A stretch of DNA of 16,034 bases from Isotricha intestinalis (Eukaryota; Ciliophora; Litostomatea; Vestibuliferida; Isotrichidae), in the NCBI GenBank assembly GCA_023807065.1, contig JAJJLU010000863.1:1-16034 (forward strand), written 5' to 3'. Position numbers and translations under genes: made by a program. Of this stretch, positions 6,111-14,532 are shown in pieces. The first letter of the stretch is position 1, and each line of letters begins with the position of its first letter. The notes beneath the pieces were generated by a model. It searched no databases and had not been told where the DNA came from. It worked only from the letters and a program-made list of their open reading frames with translations.

Positions 6111-7709
6111 TTAAGTTTTATTATTTATTGTTTCTTTTTCTTGAACTACTTTAGCTATTTTTTCTTGATTTGGAATTTCAACTTTTTTAATTGCTGGTTC
6201 ATTATTAGGCATTATTTCCAAAGCATTTTTACTTTTTTCTTCACTTAATTCAATTTCAGCCTTTGAATAATCTTTATTTTGAAAATTTTTTCTAATTTTT
6301 TTCACAAGCATAAATACACTAAAAATAATTAAAATTACAATAGAAACTACTAAGAAAACAGTTAATATAATTTCAATAAAATCATATTTATTACTATTTT
6401 CACTTATAACATTTGTATTTTTATCATTTTGTTCTGTACCGATAATATCTTTATTAGAATTATTACTATCTTTTTTTTTCTTATAATCATAATTACAATT
6501 AGCTTGAACAAAACCAATTTTAGAATCTTTCTTATTGAAAATAAAATCATAGCCTCTCATAAAAGTACCTCCAAAAGTAAATCTTCTTGTATTTTCACCA
6601 ACAAAACCTAAGCAAAAACCAGGATAATATCCACTATTATCAAAATAATAATTTCTAGGTTCCCAAACGAAAGAATTATTATCTTGAAAAACAAAAGTGA
6701 TATTTGGAAAAATATTATCTATTGCATAAAACATATTAGTTTTATTATTAAAAGAATAACAATCACCTAATTCTCTATCTCTTGTATTATTTCCACATTT
6801 ATTTTTATTTTCTTCTTTGTTACATATTTCTTTTATTATTTTTACCATTTCATTTGCAATTGATGAAGGAAAATAAGAAATTGTAGTTCCTGAATCAATA
6901 ATGGCATTATAATTAATTCTCCCCCTTTCATTTATATTAACAATTTTCCCATTAATTTCAACATTATACAAATCAACTAAATAAAATTTATCATTTTGTA
7001 AATTCATATATGAAATATTATTATTTAAATGAGCATCAAATATAATTTCTCCTATGGCAAAAAATCCTCCTTCCTGTCCAAAGCAAAGAGAAAAAACATT
7101 ATTTTCAATAATTCCTAATCTATGTAAAACTGAAGGGAAAGATTTTTCAGTATTTTGAAGTCCCATAATTCCATCAGCTAATTGAGTTCTAAATAAATGA
7201 GTTTCTCTATTAGTGCATCCAATAGGAAATTCAAAAGTATCTTCGTTAGAATAATCATCACAAAATCTAATTAATTGATTAATATATTTTCCACTAATTG
7301 AAGAACCTTCAGAATAACTTACTGAAAATTCACAATCTTTATTTAACATTCCTCCACAAGTATTACTTACATAATTACATTTTTCCATATCACATTTTAA
7401 TATATTATCTTGAATTACTTCATATAAACCGTTTTGATGTCGTCCACAATTTGTACATAGAGAACATGGAGATGTAGTTACTGAGGAACCAGTGTCTAAA
7501 ATATATGATTGTTTCTTTCCTTCTTTACCTAAATATAAGTAGGCATAATAATAATTTAAATTATGGGAATTTCCATATACTGTTGAAAGGGTATGGAGAT
7601 TTCTCAAAGATAAATGATTTTTGGCGTTGATTTGATGAAGTTGGAATGTTATTTCATTTGATAATTTTATTGTGAGGATTAAATATATGAAAAGGTGGAT
7701 TATATTCAT
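6111..7709 (-). CDS. Membrane-anchored pepsin-family aspartic protease, plasmepsin V/ASP5-like
   Basis: A 532-residue protein. A hydrophobic signal peptide (residues 1 to about 18) supports the ATG at 7709. The first catalytic motif is ILDTGSS (Asp72) and the second IIDSGTT (Asp272); the flap Tyr is probably in VSYSEGSSISGKY. After the first Asp comes a Cys-rich insert (C82, C85, C88, C106, C111, C118, C126; PCSLCTNCGRHQ then CGG) as in plasmepsin V/ASP5 and nepenthesin-type proteases. The C-terminal lobe ends in FGGTFMRGYDFIFNKKDSKIGF. A single membrane helix lies at about 446-470, followed by a cytosolic tail of about 60 residues. This is a type I protein of the secretory pathway with a luminal catalytic domain. 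By analogy it may process proteins in the ER or Golgi, but substrate specificity cannot be read from sequence. An A1-family protease is near certain; the plasmepsin V-like subtype is likely. Confidence 0.92.
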   Translation of the reverse strand: MNIIHLFIYLILTIKLSNEITFQLHQINAKNHLSLRNLHTLSTVYGNSHNLNYYYAYLYLGKEGKKQSYILDTGSSVTTSPCSLCTNCGRHQNGLYEVIQDNILKCDMEKCNYVSNTCGGMLNKDCEFSVSYSEGSSISGKYINQLIRFCDDYSNEDTFEFPIGCTNRETHLFRTQLADGIMGLQNTEKSFPSVLHRLGIIENNVFSLCFGQEGGFFAIGEIIFDAHLNNNISYMNLQNDKFYLVDLYNVEINGKIVNINERGRINYNAIIDSGTTISYFPSSIANEMVKIIKEICNKEENKNKCGNNTRDRELGDCYSFNNKTNMFYAIDNIFPNITFVFQDNNSFVWEPRNYYFDNSGYYPGFCLGFVGENTRRFTFGGTFMRGYDFIFNKKDSKIGFVQANCNYDYKKKKDSNNSNKDIIGTEQNDKNTNVISENSNKYDFIEIILTVFLVVSIVILIIFSVFMLVKKIRKNFQNKDYSKAEIELSEEKSKNALEIMPNNEPAIKKVEIPNQEKIAKVVQEKETINNKT

Positions 7710-7862
7710 TTTTTATTAAATAAAGGTATAATTTTAAATAAATAAAAATTTATTTTAATAATAAATATTAACACAATTTTAAATTCATGAAATTAATAAA
7801 AAAAATAAATATCATCAAATTAAATAAAAAACTGTAACTCTGAATTATTAATAAATAAAAAA
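7710..7862. promoter_or_regulatory. Divergent promoter region between protease and coiled-coil gene
   Basis: The two start codons are 153 bp apart on opposite strands. The region is A+T-rich with TAATAAATATTAA and AAATAAATATC stretches. It must serve both genes, but no defined element stands out. Confidence 0.45.
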
Positions 7863-9380
7863 ATGAGTAAAAAGAAAGAAAATGCAAATTCAAATGAGCC
7901 TCCAATAGATTATCAAATAGAATCTAAGAATTTACAATATACAATAACATTAAGAGAACTGGAAATAGAAGATTTAAAAAAAGATAATGAAAACAAGGCA
8001 AATTACTTAAAAAATTTAGAAGGTCAAATAGAAGATTTAAGAAATGCATGTGTTAATCAATATAAAATAGATCAAGAATTAAAAGAATATAAAGCAAAGA
8101 CAGAACATTTACAAAGAGAAGTTGATAAATTAAATGAAGATTTAATTAATCAACAAAAAAAATTTGATGAAGAAAAAAGACAAATTGAAAATTATCATCA
8201 AACTGAAATTAATCAATTAAAATTAACTATTGATGCTTATACTCAAAAAGTAGAAATGGCAAATCAATTAATAATAGATAAAGAAAATTTAATTAAAGAA
8301 GTAGAAAATTTAAAAAAAGAAAAAGAAGATATTATATTTAATAATCAGGAAAATATGAGACAAAAAGAAATAAAAAACGAAATTAAATTTTCAAACTTAA
8401 AAAAAAAAATGATGGATAATATAAATCAAACTCAATCAAAAGTAACAGAATTAAATATTCAATATATGGATGTTTCAACAAAATTAACATTACTTCAAAA
8501 TCATCAATTATTAATTCAATTAGAATATCAAAGTCAACAAATTGATGAATTAACTTCAAAAAAAGAAAGTTTAGAAAAAAAAGTATTTGAATTAAATAGA
8601 GATATTGATATTCATAAAGAAGTTGAATTAAGTTTAGCTGAAAAAAATAAAAAATTATCTTCTGAAAATCAAAAATTAAGAAATAAAAAAATTGAAAATG
8701 AAAAAAATGAAAATAATGAAAGTAAAAGTATTCAAAATTCATCTTTAAATATAAATAATATGTCTCTTGGATTCGATGATAATAATTCAATTAATACTAA
8801 TTTTAATCGATTAAGAGCTCTTGAAAGAAAAGTTATTCTTCTTGAAAAAAAAATAAGTCAAAAAACAAAAGATTATAATACTTTAAAAGATAATTATGAA
8901 TATATTGAAACTAAATTAAAAAATTATGAAAGAAAATATTCTGGTTTGTTTAATTTCTTTGAAGAAAGTTTAAAATTGTTTTTTGAAGATGAAGATATTA
9001 AAAATAATAAAGAAATTTATATTAATATTGAAGCTTTACAAAATTGTGATTTTAATGCTTTTACTAAAGAAGAAAAATATTCTATTTTAGTTATTTTAAT
9101 GAAATATTTATTACCTTTAATTAATAGTAATGAAACTGGAAATATGGGAAATGTTAATTTAAAATTCCATGTTAATACAAATAAAAAATTTATTGAAGAA
9201 ATGGAAAATAAAAAATATAATTTAAATAATAATCCTTCTGAAAAGAAAAATAAAAGTAAAAAACAAATTAATTATTCTCAAACTTCAGTTGAAAGTCTTC
9301 CTTCAATTAAAAATAATCGTTCTTTAATGATTAATATAAATAATCCAAGTAATTTAATTTTCGAAAATGAAAGTAAATGA
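7863..9380 (+). CDS. Coiled-coil protein, possibly cilia-associated (CFAP157/BBOF1-like)
   Basis: A 505-residue protein starting at aaaaaaATGAGT and ending at TGA. Residues about 20-275 are a long coiled coil with heptad-spaced Leu/Ile (for example QIEDLRNACVNQYKIDQELK). They include a block at about 205-265 (LLQNHQLLIQLEYQSQQIDE through DIDIHKEVELSLAEKNKKL) that recalls coiled-coil proteins of cilia and basal bodies such as CFAP157 or BBOF1. A low-complexity Asn/Ser linker (about 275-312) leads to a second coiled coil (about 315-360). A short, less charged helical segment (SGLFNFFEESLKLFF, then KEEKYSILVILMKYLLPLI) and a disordered tail follow. No catalytic motif or membrane segment is present. 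A ciliary axonemal or basal-body role is plausible in a ciliate, but the family match is from memory of pattern, not alignment. That this is a gene is certain; the identity is tentative. Confidence 0.75.
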   Translation: MSKKKENANSNEPPIDYQIESKNLQYTITLRELEIEDLKKDNENKANYLKNLEGQIEDLRNACVNQYKIDQELKEYKAKTEHLQREVDKLNEDLINQQKKFDEEKRQIENYHQTEINQLKLTIDAYTQKVEMANQLIIDKENLIKEVENLKKEKEDIIFNNQENMRQKEIKNEIKFSNLKKKMMDNINQTQSKVTELNIQYMDVSTKLTLLQNHQLLIQLEYQSQQIDELTSKKESLEKKVFELNRDIDIHKEVELSLAEKNKKLSSENQKLRNKKIENEKNENNESKSIQNSSLNINNMSLGFDDNNSINTNFNRLRALERKVILLEKKISQKTKDYNTLKDNYEYIETKLKNYERKYSGLFNFFEESLKLFFEDEDIKNNKEIYINIEALQNCDFNAFTKEEKYSILVILMKYLLPLINSNETGNMGNVNLKFHVNTNKKFIEEMENKKYNLNNNPSEKKNKSKKQINYSQTSVESLPSIKNNRSLMININNPSNLIFENESK

Positions 9381-9532
9381 AACATTCAGAGAAAATTATT
9401 TGAATCTAAAAAAAAGTTTTAAATTTCCTTTTTATTAAAATAATTTTATTTTTAAGATGTTATATCAAAAAATAAAATAATAATAAATTTAAATTTTTTA
9501 TTTCCAATAAGAACAAATATTTATAAAAAAAA

Positions 9533-10255
9533 ATGATAAATCCATCATCTGGAATATATTCTCGAACTCAATGTTACTTGTTAGATATGTTTTCAATGGT
9601 GGTCCAAGGAATATTAGGAGTAATATCACTATCATGCTTAATGGTAAAAAGAAATTTAGAAAAACCTCAAAGACCATGGATAATATGGTTTTGTGATGTT
9701 TTAAAACAAATTTGTTCAGCATTAACAGTTCATTTCCTAAATTTATTTATTAGTATTTTTGTTGCTGAATTAGCTGATGAATGTATTTGGTATTTTTTAA
9801 ATATGTTTTTAGATACTACTTTAGGTGTTTTAGTCTGCTTTTTATTAATGAAATTAGCTCATTATGTTGCTAATATTTATAATATTGAAATTTTAAAAGT
9901 TGAATTTTATTTTGATGTTTTTGTTAATGAAAATGGAGAAAAGGAATATCAGTTAATTCCTAAAATTTATATCGCTCAATTAATTCTTTGGATTATTGTT
10001 ATTTTAATCCAGAAAATCACACAAACTGTTTTAAATCATATTTTCAAAGTGCCTTTTGAAATTTTTGGTAATTTTATTCTTGCCCCTTTTACTTTTAATC
10101 CTAGATTTGAGTTAATTTCAGTTATGATTATATTCCCTATATTCCTTAATGCAATTCAATTTTGGTTATTTGATGAAATTTTAAAAATACACCCTGATCA
10201 CATACCACAAGATTTATCGAAAAAAGAGCCTTTATTAACTGATAAATATAAATAA
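9533..10255 (+). CDS. STIMATE/TMEM110-family multipass membrane protein
   Basis: A 240-residue protein with about five membrane helices (near 17-37, 59-78, 86-108, 145-168, 193-213). Family blocks are in the expected order: VKRNLEKPQRPWIIWFCDVL with KQ following, HFLNLFIS, a Cys-containing ADECIWYFLN, FLDTTLGVL, QLILWIIVILIQK, then NPRFELISVMIIFP and NAIQFWLFDEIL near the C-terminus. The RPW-x2-W-x2-D-x2-KQ and D-(A/T)-T-x-G-(V/M) signatures are diagnostic. Animal STIMATE is an ER protein at ER-plasma membrane contacts that promotes STIM1-Orai calcium entry; fungal and protist members are annotated as vacuolar membrane proteins. Whether the ciliate protein acts in calcium entry is unknown. 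The start is supported by an A-rich context and by the family beginning shortly before the first helix. The next gene starts 66 bp downstream on the same strand. Confidence 0.9.
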   Translation: MINPSSGIYSRTQCYLLDMFSMVVQGILGVISLSCLMVKRNLEKPQRPWIIWFCDVLKQICSALTVHFLNLFISIFVAELADECIWYFLNMFLDTTLGVLVCFLLMKLAHYVANIYNIEILKVEFYFDVFVNENGEKEYQLIPKIYIAQLILWIIVILIQKITQTVLNHIFKVPFEIFGNFILAPFTFNPRFELISVMIIFPIFLNAIQFWLFDEILKIHPDHIPQDLSKKEPLLTDKYK

Positions 10256-10321
10256 ATAAAAATAAACTTCTCCAAAAAAATTAAAATTAATAAAAAAAAT
10301 TTAAATAAATTTAAAAAAAAA

Positions 10322-11350
10322 ATGTCTCTTCGCTATATCCTCCTATTAATAATCCTTAACTCAACTCTTAGCAAAATTCGTACAAAATGTATTGAAACAC
10401 TTTTAAGAACGAAAACAAAAAACAAAAAATGTCAAATTCTCACATATGATAAATCAGGTAATAAAATTCAATATGTAAAAGCATGTAAAAGAGGTAAAAT
10501 ATGTTATATATCAGACAACAATTATGGTTATTGTGGAAAATACTCTCCTCCTTTAGTTATAGGAGATAAAGCTAAAACAGATCAAGAATGTTTATCAGGT
10601 AATCGTAAAGGAAAAAGATGTCGTGGTTTAGGAGAAGGAGCATTTTGCACTAATACTTCTCAATGTAATAGAGGATATTATTGTTCATATGCAGATAATA
10701 CTTGTCAAAAAAATCCTACTTATTGTTTTAGTGATGAACAATGTGATATTTTTCAAGTTTGTACTTTCACTTCTAAAGAGAATTATCATGAAGCAAAAGG
10801 TGAATGTGTTAATATTGGAAGTTTAAAAAATGGAAATTTTTCTGTTAATAAATTTGCTTGTGAAAGTGGGTATTCTGATATAAATTTTATTTGTAGTGAA
10901 ATTATCAGTGTTGATAAATATTGTTATATTAACAGCAATAACATGTACAATTGTCAAATCAAAAGTTTTGATGGAAATAAAATTACTAATAATATTTTTT
11001 TATGTCGTGAAGATGAAAATTATTTAGATGTTAATGGAAATGTTGTTTGCTTAAATAAAGGATATTATAATAGTTTTCAAAGATATTTAAGTGTTTTGAA
11101 TTATAGGAAAAATAAAGTTAAAAAAGATAAATCTCAAGGCTTTCCTAATGTTAATGATAGGAGATTTCATGGAGAAAATAAACATATTAAAAAAGCCTAT
11201 TTTTATGTTAAATATTATCAATTTTCTGGAAAAGAAGATGATGATGATTATAATTGCATTGTTGATTATTTTATAAGGCAATATCTTCATGGAAGGTTTA
11301 TTCAGTTTAATAAAGTTTTATTTTTGAGTTTTATTTTTTTGTTATTTTGA
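10322..11350 (+). CDS. Cys-rich secreted or surface protein
   Basis: A 342-residue protein with a cleavable-looking signal peptide (MSLRYILLLIILNSTLS, cleavage near 17-18) and about 22 cysteines spread over residues 23-292. The middle (about 90-165: ECLSGNRKGKRCRGLGEGAF, then CNRGYYCSYADNTCQ and DEQCDIFQVC) resembles the Cys-spaced Dickkopf-like or EGF-like modules found in large secreted protein families of ciliates. The C-terminal half has fewer cysteines, a charged DDDDY cluster and a hydrophobic end (VLFLSFIFLLF) that stops right at TGA. That tail is compatible with a GPI-attachment signal, with a candidate site among small residues upstream, though it is preceded by basic residues. It is likely exported to the cell surface or extracellular space, folded by disulfides. 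No enzymatic motif is seen. The specific family is unassigned. Confidence 0.82.
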   Translation: MSLRYILLLIILNSTLSKIRTKCIETLLRTKTKNKKCQILTYDKSGNKIQYVKACKRGKICYISDNNYGYCGKYSPPLVIGDKAKTDQECLSGNRKGKRCRGLGEGAFCTNTSQCNRGYYCSYADNTCQKNPTYCFSDEQCDIFQVCTFTSKENYHEAKGECVNIGSLKNGNFSVNKFACESGYSDINFICSEIISVDKYCYINSNNMYNCQIKSFDGNKITNNIFLCREDENYLDVNGNVVCLNKGYYNSFQRYLSVLNYRKNKVKKDKSQGFPNVNDRRFHGENKHIKKAYFYVKYYQFSGKEDDDDYNCIVDYFIRQYLHGRFIQFNKVLFLSFIFLLF

Positions 11351-11451
11351 AAAGTCTTTTTTTTAATACAATTTTTTTAAGTGAAATTTGTTTTATTATA
11401 ATTAATTATATCAATATATTTTTTTAAATTATTTGCATTTTTTAAAAAAAA

Positions 11452-12219
11452 TTATTTTGATAAATCACTATCTTTACTATGGAAAGTCGTAATATTTTTT
11501 AATTCAAAGTTTTTTTCATTAGAATCTAATTCTTCAATTTCAATTTTATTTGAAGGCGAAACAGTGGAAATATCATTAGAAGAAATATGATGAAAATCAG
11601 AAGATTGAATGTTCTTAACAACATTCTCAATTTTTTCTCCTTTTGAATAATCAACATAATCAATAAAAATGCAAATAACACATAAAACAATAAAAATAAA
11701 AATATCACAAATAAAACAATAAATTCCATTTTTTTTAGAAACTTGATCTTCATATCGTAAAATAAATCTTTTATTTAACATATTATTAGTAATAAAAACA
11801 AAAATTCTTACAATATTAATACACCAAGTTAAAACACCAAATCCAATTAAGTTAATAAGAATTATTAAACAAAGATAATAAGTTAAATATGAATAATCTG
11901 AATAAGTGTCTGTATCAAAAATTATTTTAATAAAATATGAACAAATGAAACTTATTAAAAAAGATAAAAAACGAAATGCTAAAAATGGAGTTTCCATATA
12001 ACCAAAATCTAAAAAAGTTCTTGTATAATGAACTTTTATTTTTTTATCTTTTTCTAACCAAGGTTCAATTAATTTTGATTCGTTTCTTAACACATGACAT
12101 AAATATTCATCTTCTTCAAATCTATCAGTATTTGAAACTCGAAATATAATTTCTGTAATGGTTATTATTATTAAAATACCATATAAAATTATTATTAACC
12201 TATTTTTTCTTTCATCCAT
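11452..12219 (-). CDS. Hypothetical four-pass membrane protein
   Basis: A 255-residue protein not matched to a family I know. Hydrophobic helices lie near residues 8-27 (LIIILYGILIIITITEIIF), 79-100, 111-143 (long, possibly kinked) and 165-187. The loop between helices 1 and 2 (about 28-78) contains one Cys and an NES glycosylation sequon and is probably luminal or extracellular. The C-terminal tail of about 65 residues is polar and Ser/Glu-rich, probably cytosolic. The layout loosely recalls tetraspanin-like proteins, but the CCG motif and paired loop cysteines are absent. The stop codon lies 101 bp from that of the converging Cys-rich gene. Existence is well supported by length and helices; function is unknown. 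Confidence 0.72.
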   Translation of the reverse strand: MDERKNRLIIILYGILIIITITEIIFRVSNTDRFEEDEYLCHVLRNESKLIEPWLEKDKKIKVHYTRTFLDFGYMETPFLAFRFLSFLISFICSYFIKIIFDTDTYSDYSYLTYYLCLIILINLIGFGVLTWCINIVRIFVFITNNMLNKRFILRYEDQVSKKNGIYCFICDIFIFIVLCVICIFIDYVDYSKGEKIENVVKNIQSSDFHHISSNDISTVSPSNKIEIEELDSNEKNFELKNITTFHSKDSDLSK

Positions 12220-12471
12220 TTAAAAAATTAAAAAAAAATTCATTAAAAAAAATAAACGATCAAAAAAATATAAAAATCACAAGATGAATTTATATTTTTA
12301 ATATATAATTTTTTTTTTAATATATTTTGTTATAAAAAAATCTGAATATTTAGATATTTATTTATAAATATGCAAAGTTAATATTTATTTAAACATTAAA
12401 CTAAATTCAACTAAAATTTGATATTTTTTAACATATGTATTAATTTTCAAAGAATAAAATATAAAATAAAA

Positions 12472-14532
12472 TTAGCTTAAAAATTTAACTTCAGCACTAA
12501 CAAGTCTTAATAACTTTAAATCTTCAAAAAGCATTTCTTCTTTCCTTCTAATATTATTATAGGACTTAAATAAAGTATCAATTTCTTTTTTCCCAATAGA
12601 TTTATAGGTTGTTTGTCTTTCTAAAAATTCATTATAAATATTATTAGTTTTATCTTCTTCAATTTTAACAGGAGGTTTAGATAAATATTCAAATAGTTTA
12701 TATTGATCATGATCTAAAAAGCAATAAGTCAATAAATCAATTTCTTGCATTTTTTTAATATAATTAAAAACATCTAAATAATAATGAACTCGATCTTCAG
12801 CTTTAGCAATAATATTTTTTTTCTTTTTCATTTTGTGGTTAACCCAAAAGCATAATTTAGAACAAATAGTTTCAGAAATTCCCATTCTTAAAGAATAACC
12901 ATTGTTTTTTACTTTTTTAAGTTGAATTTCAATTGGTTGTTGTTCAACAAATTCCTCTAAGGATTTAGAAGTAGTAGTAAAAATTCTTTCTGATTCAATT
13001 CTATTATTATGATTATTTCTTATATCATGAGTAACATCATTAACTGAAGAAATACTTTCCACAGAAAAACTATTTTCAATTACTGATTTTTTCATTGAAT
13101 GATTTAATAAATTTATTCCATCTCTTTCAGTCACTTGAACTTCAATATTATTATCATTCCGTTTATCTTCTTTAACAAGCTCTGTAACTGAAGTTTTTAA
13201 ATATTTCATTTCAGTATTATTATTACCTATATAATTATTTTTTTTACCTTGATTATCTAAAAAAACCACATTTCTTTGTTTTTTCTCGTCTGATCTATTA
13301 TTTTCTAATAATGTGATTATACTTTTTCTAGAAGATTTAAGTCCTCCTTTCCCATTTTTCACAATATCTAAATTTTCCTTATTTATAATTTTCATAACAT
13401 TAGAATTAATGTTATCCTTATGAAAAGTTTTAATTAAATAATCAATATCATAATATTTACTTCCTTTAAATTTTAACATTTTCGAAATTAATTTATGATC
13501 AATTGCAATTCTTTCAATAACATTAACAGTTATCAAAAGAAAAATTAAAATATCTTCTAATATTCCAGTTAAATCAGCAATAAAAATAGGTAATTTTTCA
13601 TAAGATCTTCTTAATTCAATAGTTTTTGAACTCGTTTTTAATAAAAATTGGTTAACTAAGCTTTCATGTTTAACATATCTATCACTATTTCTAAAAGAAT
13701 CAGTACAAGAATCAATAGTTAAACCTCTACTTAAATGTGGATTATCAATAATAATATTTTCATCATTATAAAATTCAACAGGTGAAATTAAGACTTCTGT
13801 TGTTTTCTGATAATTAAAATCCATAGTTCTAAAAAGATGATTTAAAAACAAAGGCATCGGTTTAGATCGATTGTCATAATCTATAGCATTATCAAGAAAG
13901 AAAAAAGCCATTTCAAAGGGATTTTTAATAAATAAATTTTTAGTAGAATCTAAATTATTTAAAGCATGATCAGTTAAACCAATTTGAATAATAATGTATT
14001 TATAATAATAATCCATATAAGTTCCTTCAAGAGTATAATTAATTCCACTCCAATCAGGACAAAATAATTTATCTAAATCACTTTTTTTAAAAGAACCATC
14101 AATTAAATGATGAAAATCTTCCTTAGTACAAGATTTAGTGGGAATAGGAGTTTGAATAATTTTTTCATGTCCAATCCATTCCATTAAAAAAATAGAATAA
14201 TTAAAAAATTTAATCTCTCCTTCAACATAAGGATTTTCAGTATCTGCAGACTCTAATCCAAAAGCAAAATTAAAACCAATATTAGTTAAATTTATAAATG
14301 GTTCTGATTCTACTATTCTATATGCATTTATGAACTCAATTTTTTTCCTTGCAATAAAATGATATGACATGTATGATACATAAACTATTGCTATTAAGGA
14401 ATACACTATTGTTGAACATCCTCCAAATAATGATTTTAATTCATTATCTCTGTTTATACGAAATGTTACAAATGTTCCAAAACAATCGCATTCTTTTATA
14501 ACTTTTTTCACATATTTTAAACAGGTAGACAT
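12472..14532 (-). CDS. Ciliate-type two-pass transmembrane protein with large extracellular domain
   Basis: A 686-residue protein. The N-terminus has the pattern D-C-F-G followed by F-R-x-N and LKSLFGGCST just before the first membrane helix (about 38-58). An extracellular domain of about 250 residues follows (sequons NLT and NYT; C135, C158, C276). The second membrane region (about 315-345: YEKLPIFIADLTGILEDILI and onward) leads to a long cytosolic tail. The tail has a disordered middle and a conserved helical end (RVHYYLDVFNYIKKMQEIDL, then FLDHDQYKLFEYLSKPPV). To my knowledge this layout, with a K-S/T-x2-GG-x-S motif before helix 1 and a final EIDxL…DQxxLFxxLxKP block, belongs to a large family in ciliates usually annotated only as putative transmembrane protein. 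Its function is unknown; topology suggests a surface receptor or cortical membrane component. ATG 14532 sits in an aaaaaaATG context. Confidence 0.85.
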   Translation of the reverse strand: MSTCLKYVKKVIKECDCFGTFVTFRINRDNELKSLFGGCSTIVYSLIAIVYVSYMSYHFIARKKIEFINAYRIVESEPFINLTNIGFNFAFGLESADTENPYVEGEIKFFNYSIFLMEWIGHEKIIQTPIPTKSCTKEDFHHLIDGSFKKSDLDKLFCPDWSGINYTLEGTYMDYYYKYIIIQIGLTDHALNNLDSTKNLFIKNPFEMAFFFLDNAIDYDNRSKPMPLFLNHLFRTMDFNYQKTTEVLISPVEFYNDENIIIDNPHLSRGLTIDSCTDSFRNSDRYVKHESLVNQFLLKTSSKTIELRRSYEKLPIFIADLTGILEDILIFLLITVNVIERIAIDHKLISKMLKFKGSKYYDIDYLIKTFHKDNINSNVMKIINKENLDIVKNGKGGLKSSRKSIITLLENNRSDEKKQRNVVFLDNQGKKNNYIGNNNTEMKYLKTSVTELVKEDKRNDNNIEVQVTERDGINLLNHSMKKSVIENSFSVESISSVNDVTHDIRNNHNNRIESERIFTTTSKSLEEFVEQQPIEIQLKKVKNNGYSLRMGISETICSKLCFWVNHKMKKKKNIIAKAEDRVHYYLDVFNYIKKMQEIDLLTYCFLDHDQYKLFEYLSKPPVKIEEDKTNNIYNEFLERQTTYKSIGKKEIDTLFKSYNNIRRKEEMLFEDLKLLRLVSAEVKFLS

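Noticed and set aside
6429..6611. Plus-strand 60-codon hydrophobic frame
   Set aside because: It lies antisense within the C-terminal coding part of the aspartic protease.
8383..8790. Minus-strand frame rich in Phe, Tyr and Leu
   Set aside because: It lies wholly inside the coiled-coil gene on the other strand and has the composition expected from reverse-complementing Lys/Glu/Asn codons.
9498..9722. Minus-strand 74-codon frame with hydrophobic stretches
   Set aside because: It overlaps the start of the well-supported STIMATE-like gene antisense and has no independent support.
11087..11290. Minus-strand 67-codon Ile/Phe-rich frame
   Set aside because: It lies antisense within the Cys-rich secreted protein gene and shows only shadow composition.
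11526..11753. Second minus-strand frame inside the four-pass membrane protein gene
   Set aside because: It is an alternative frame of the same strand, shorter and wholly contained; the 255-residue frame has coherent membrane topology.
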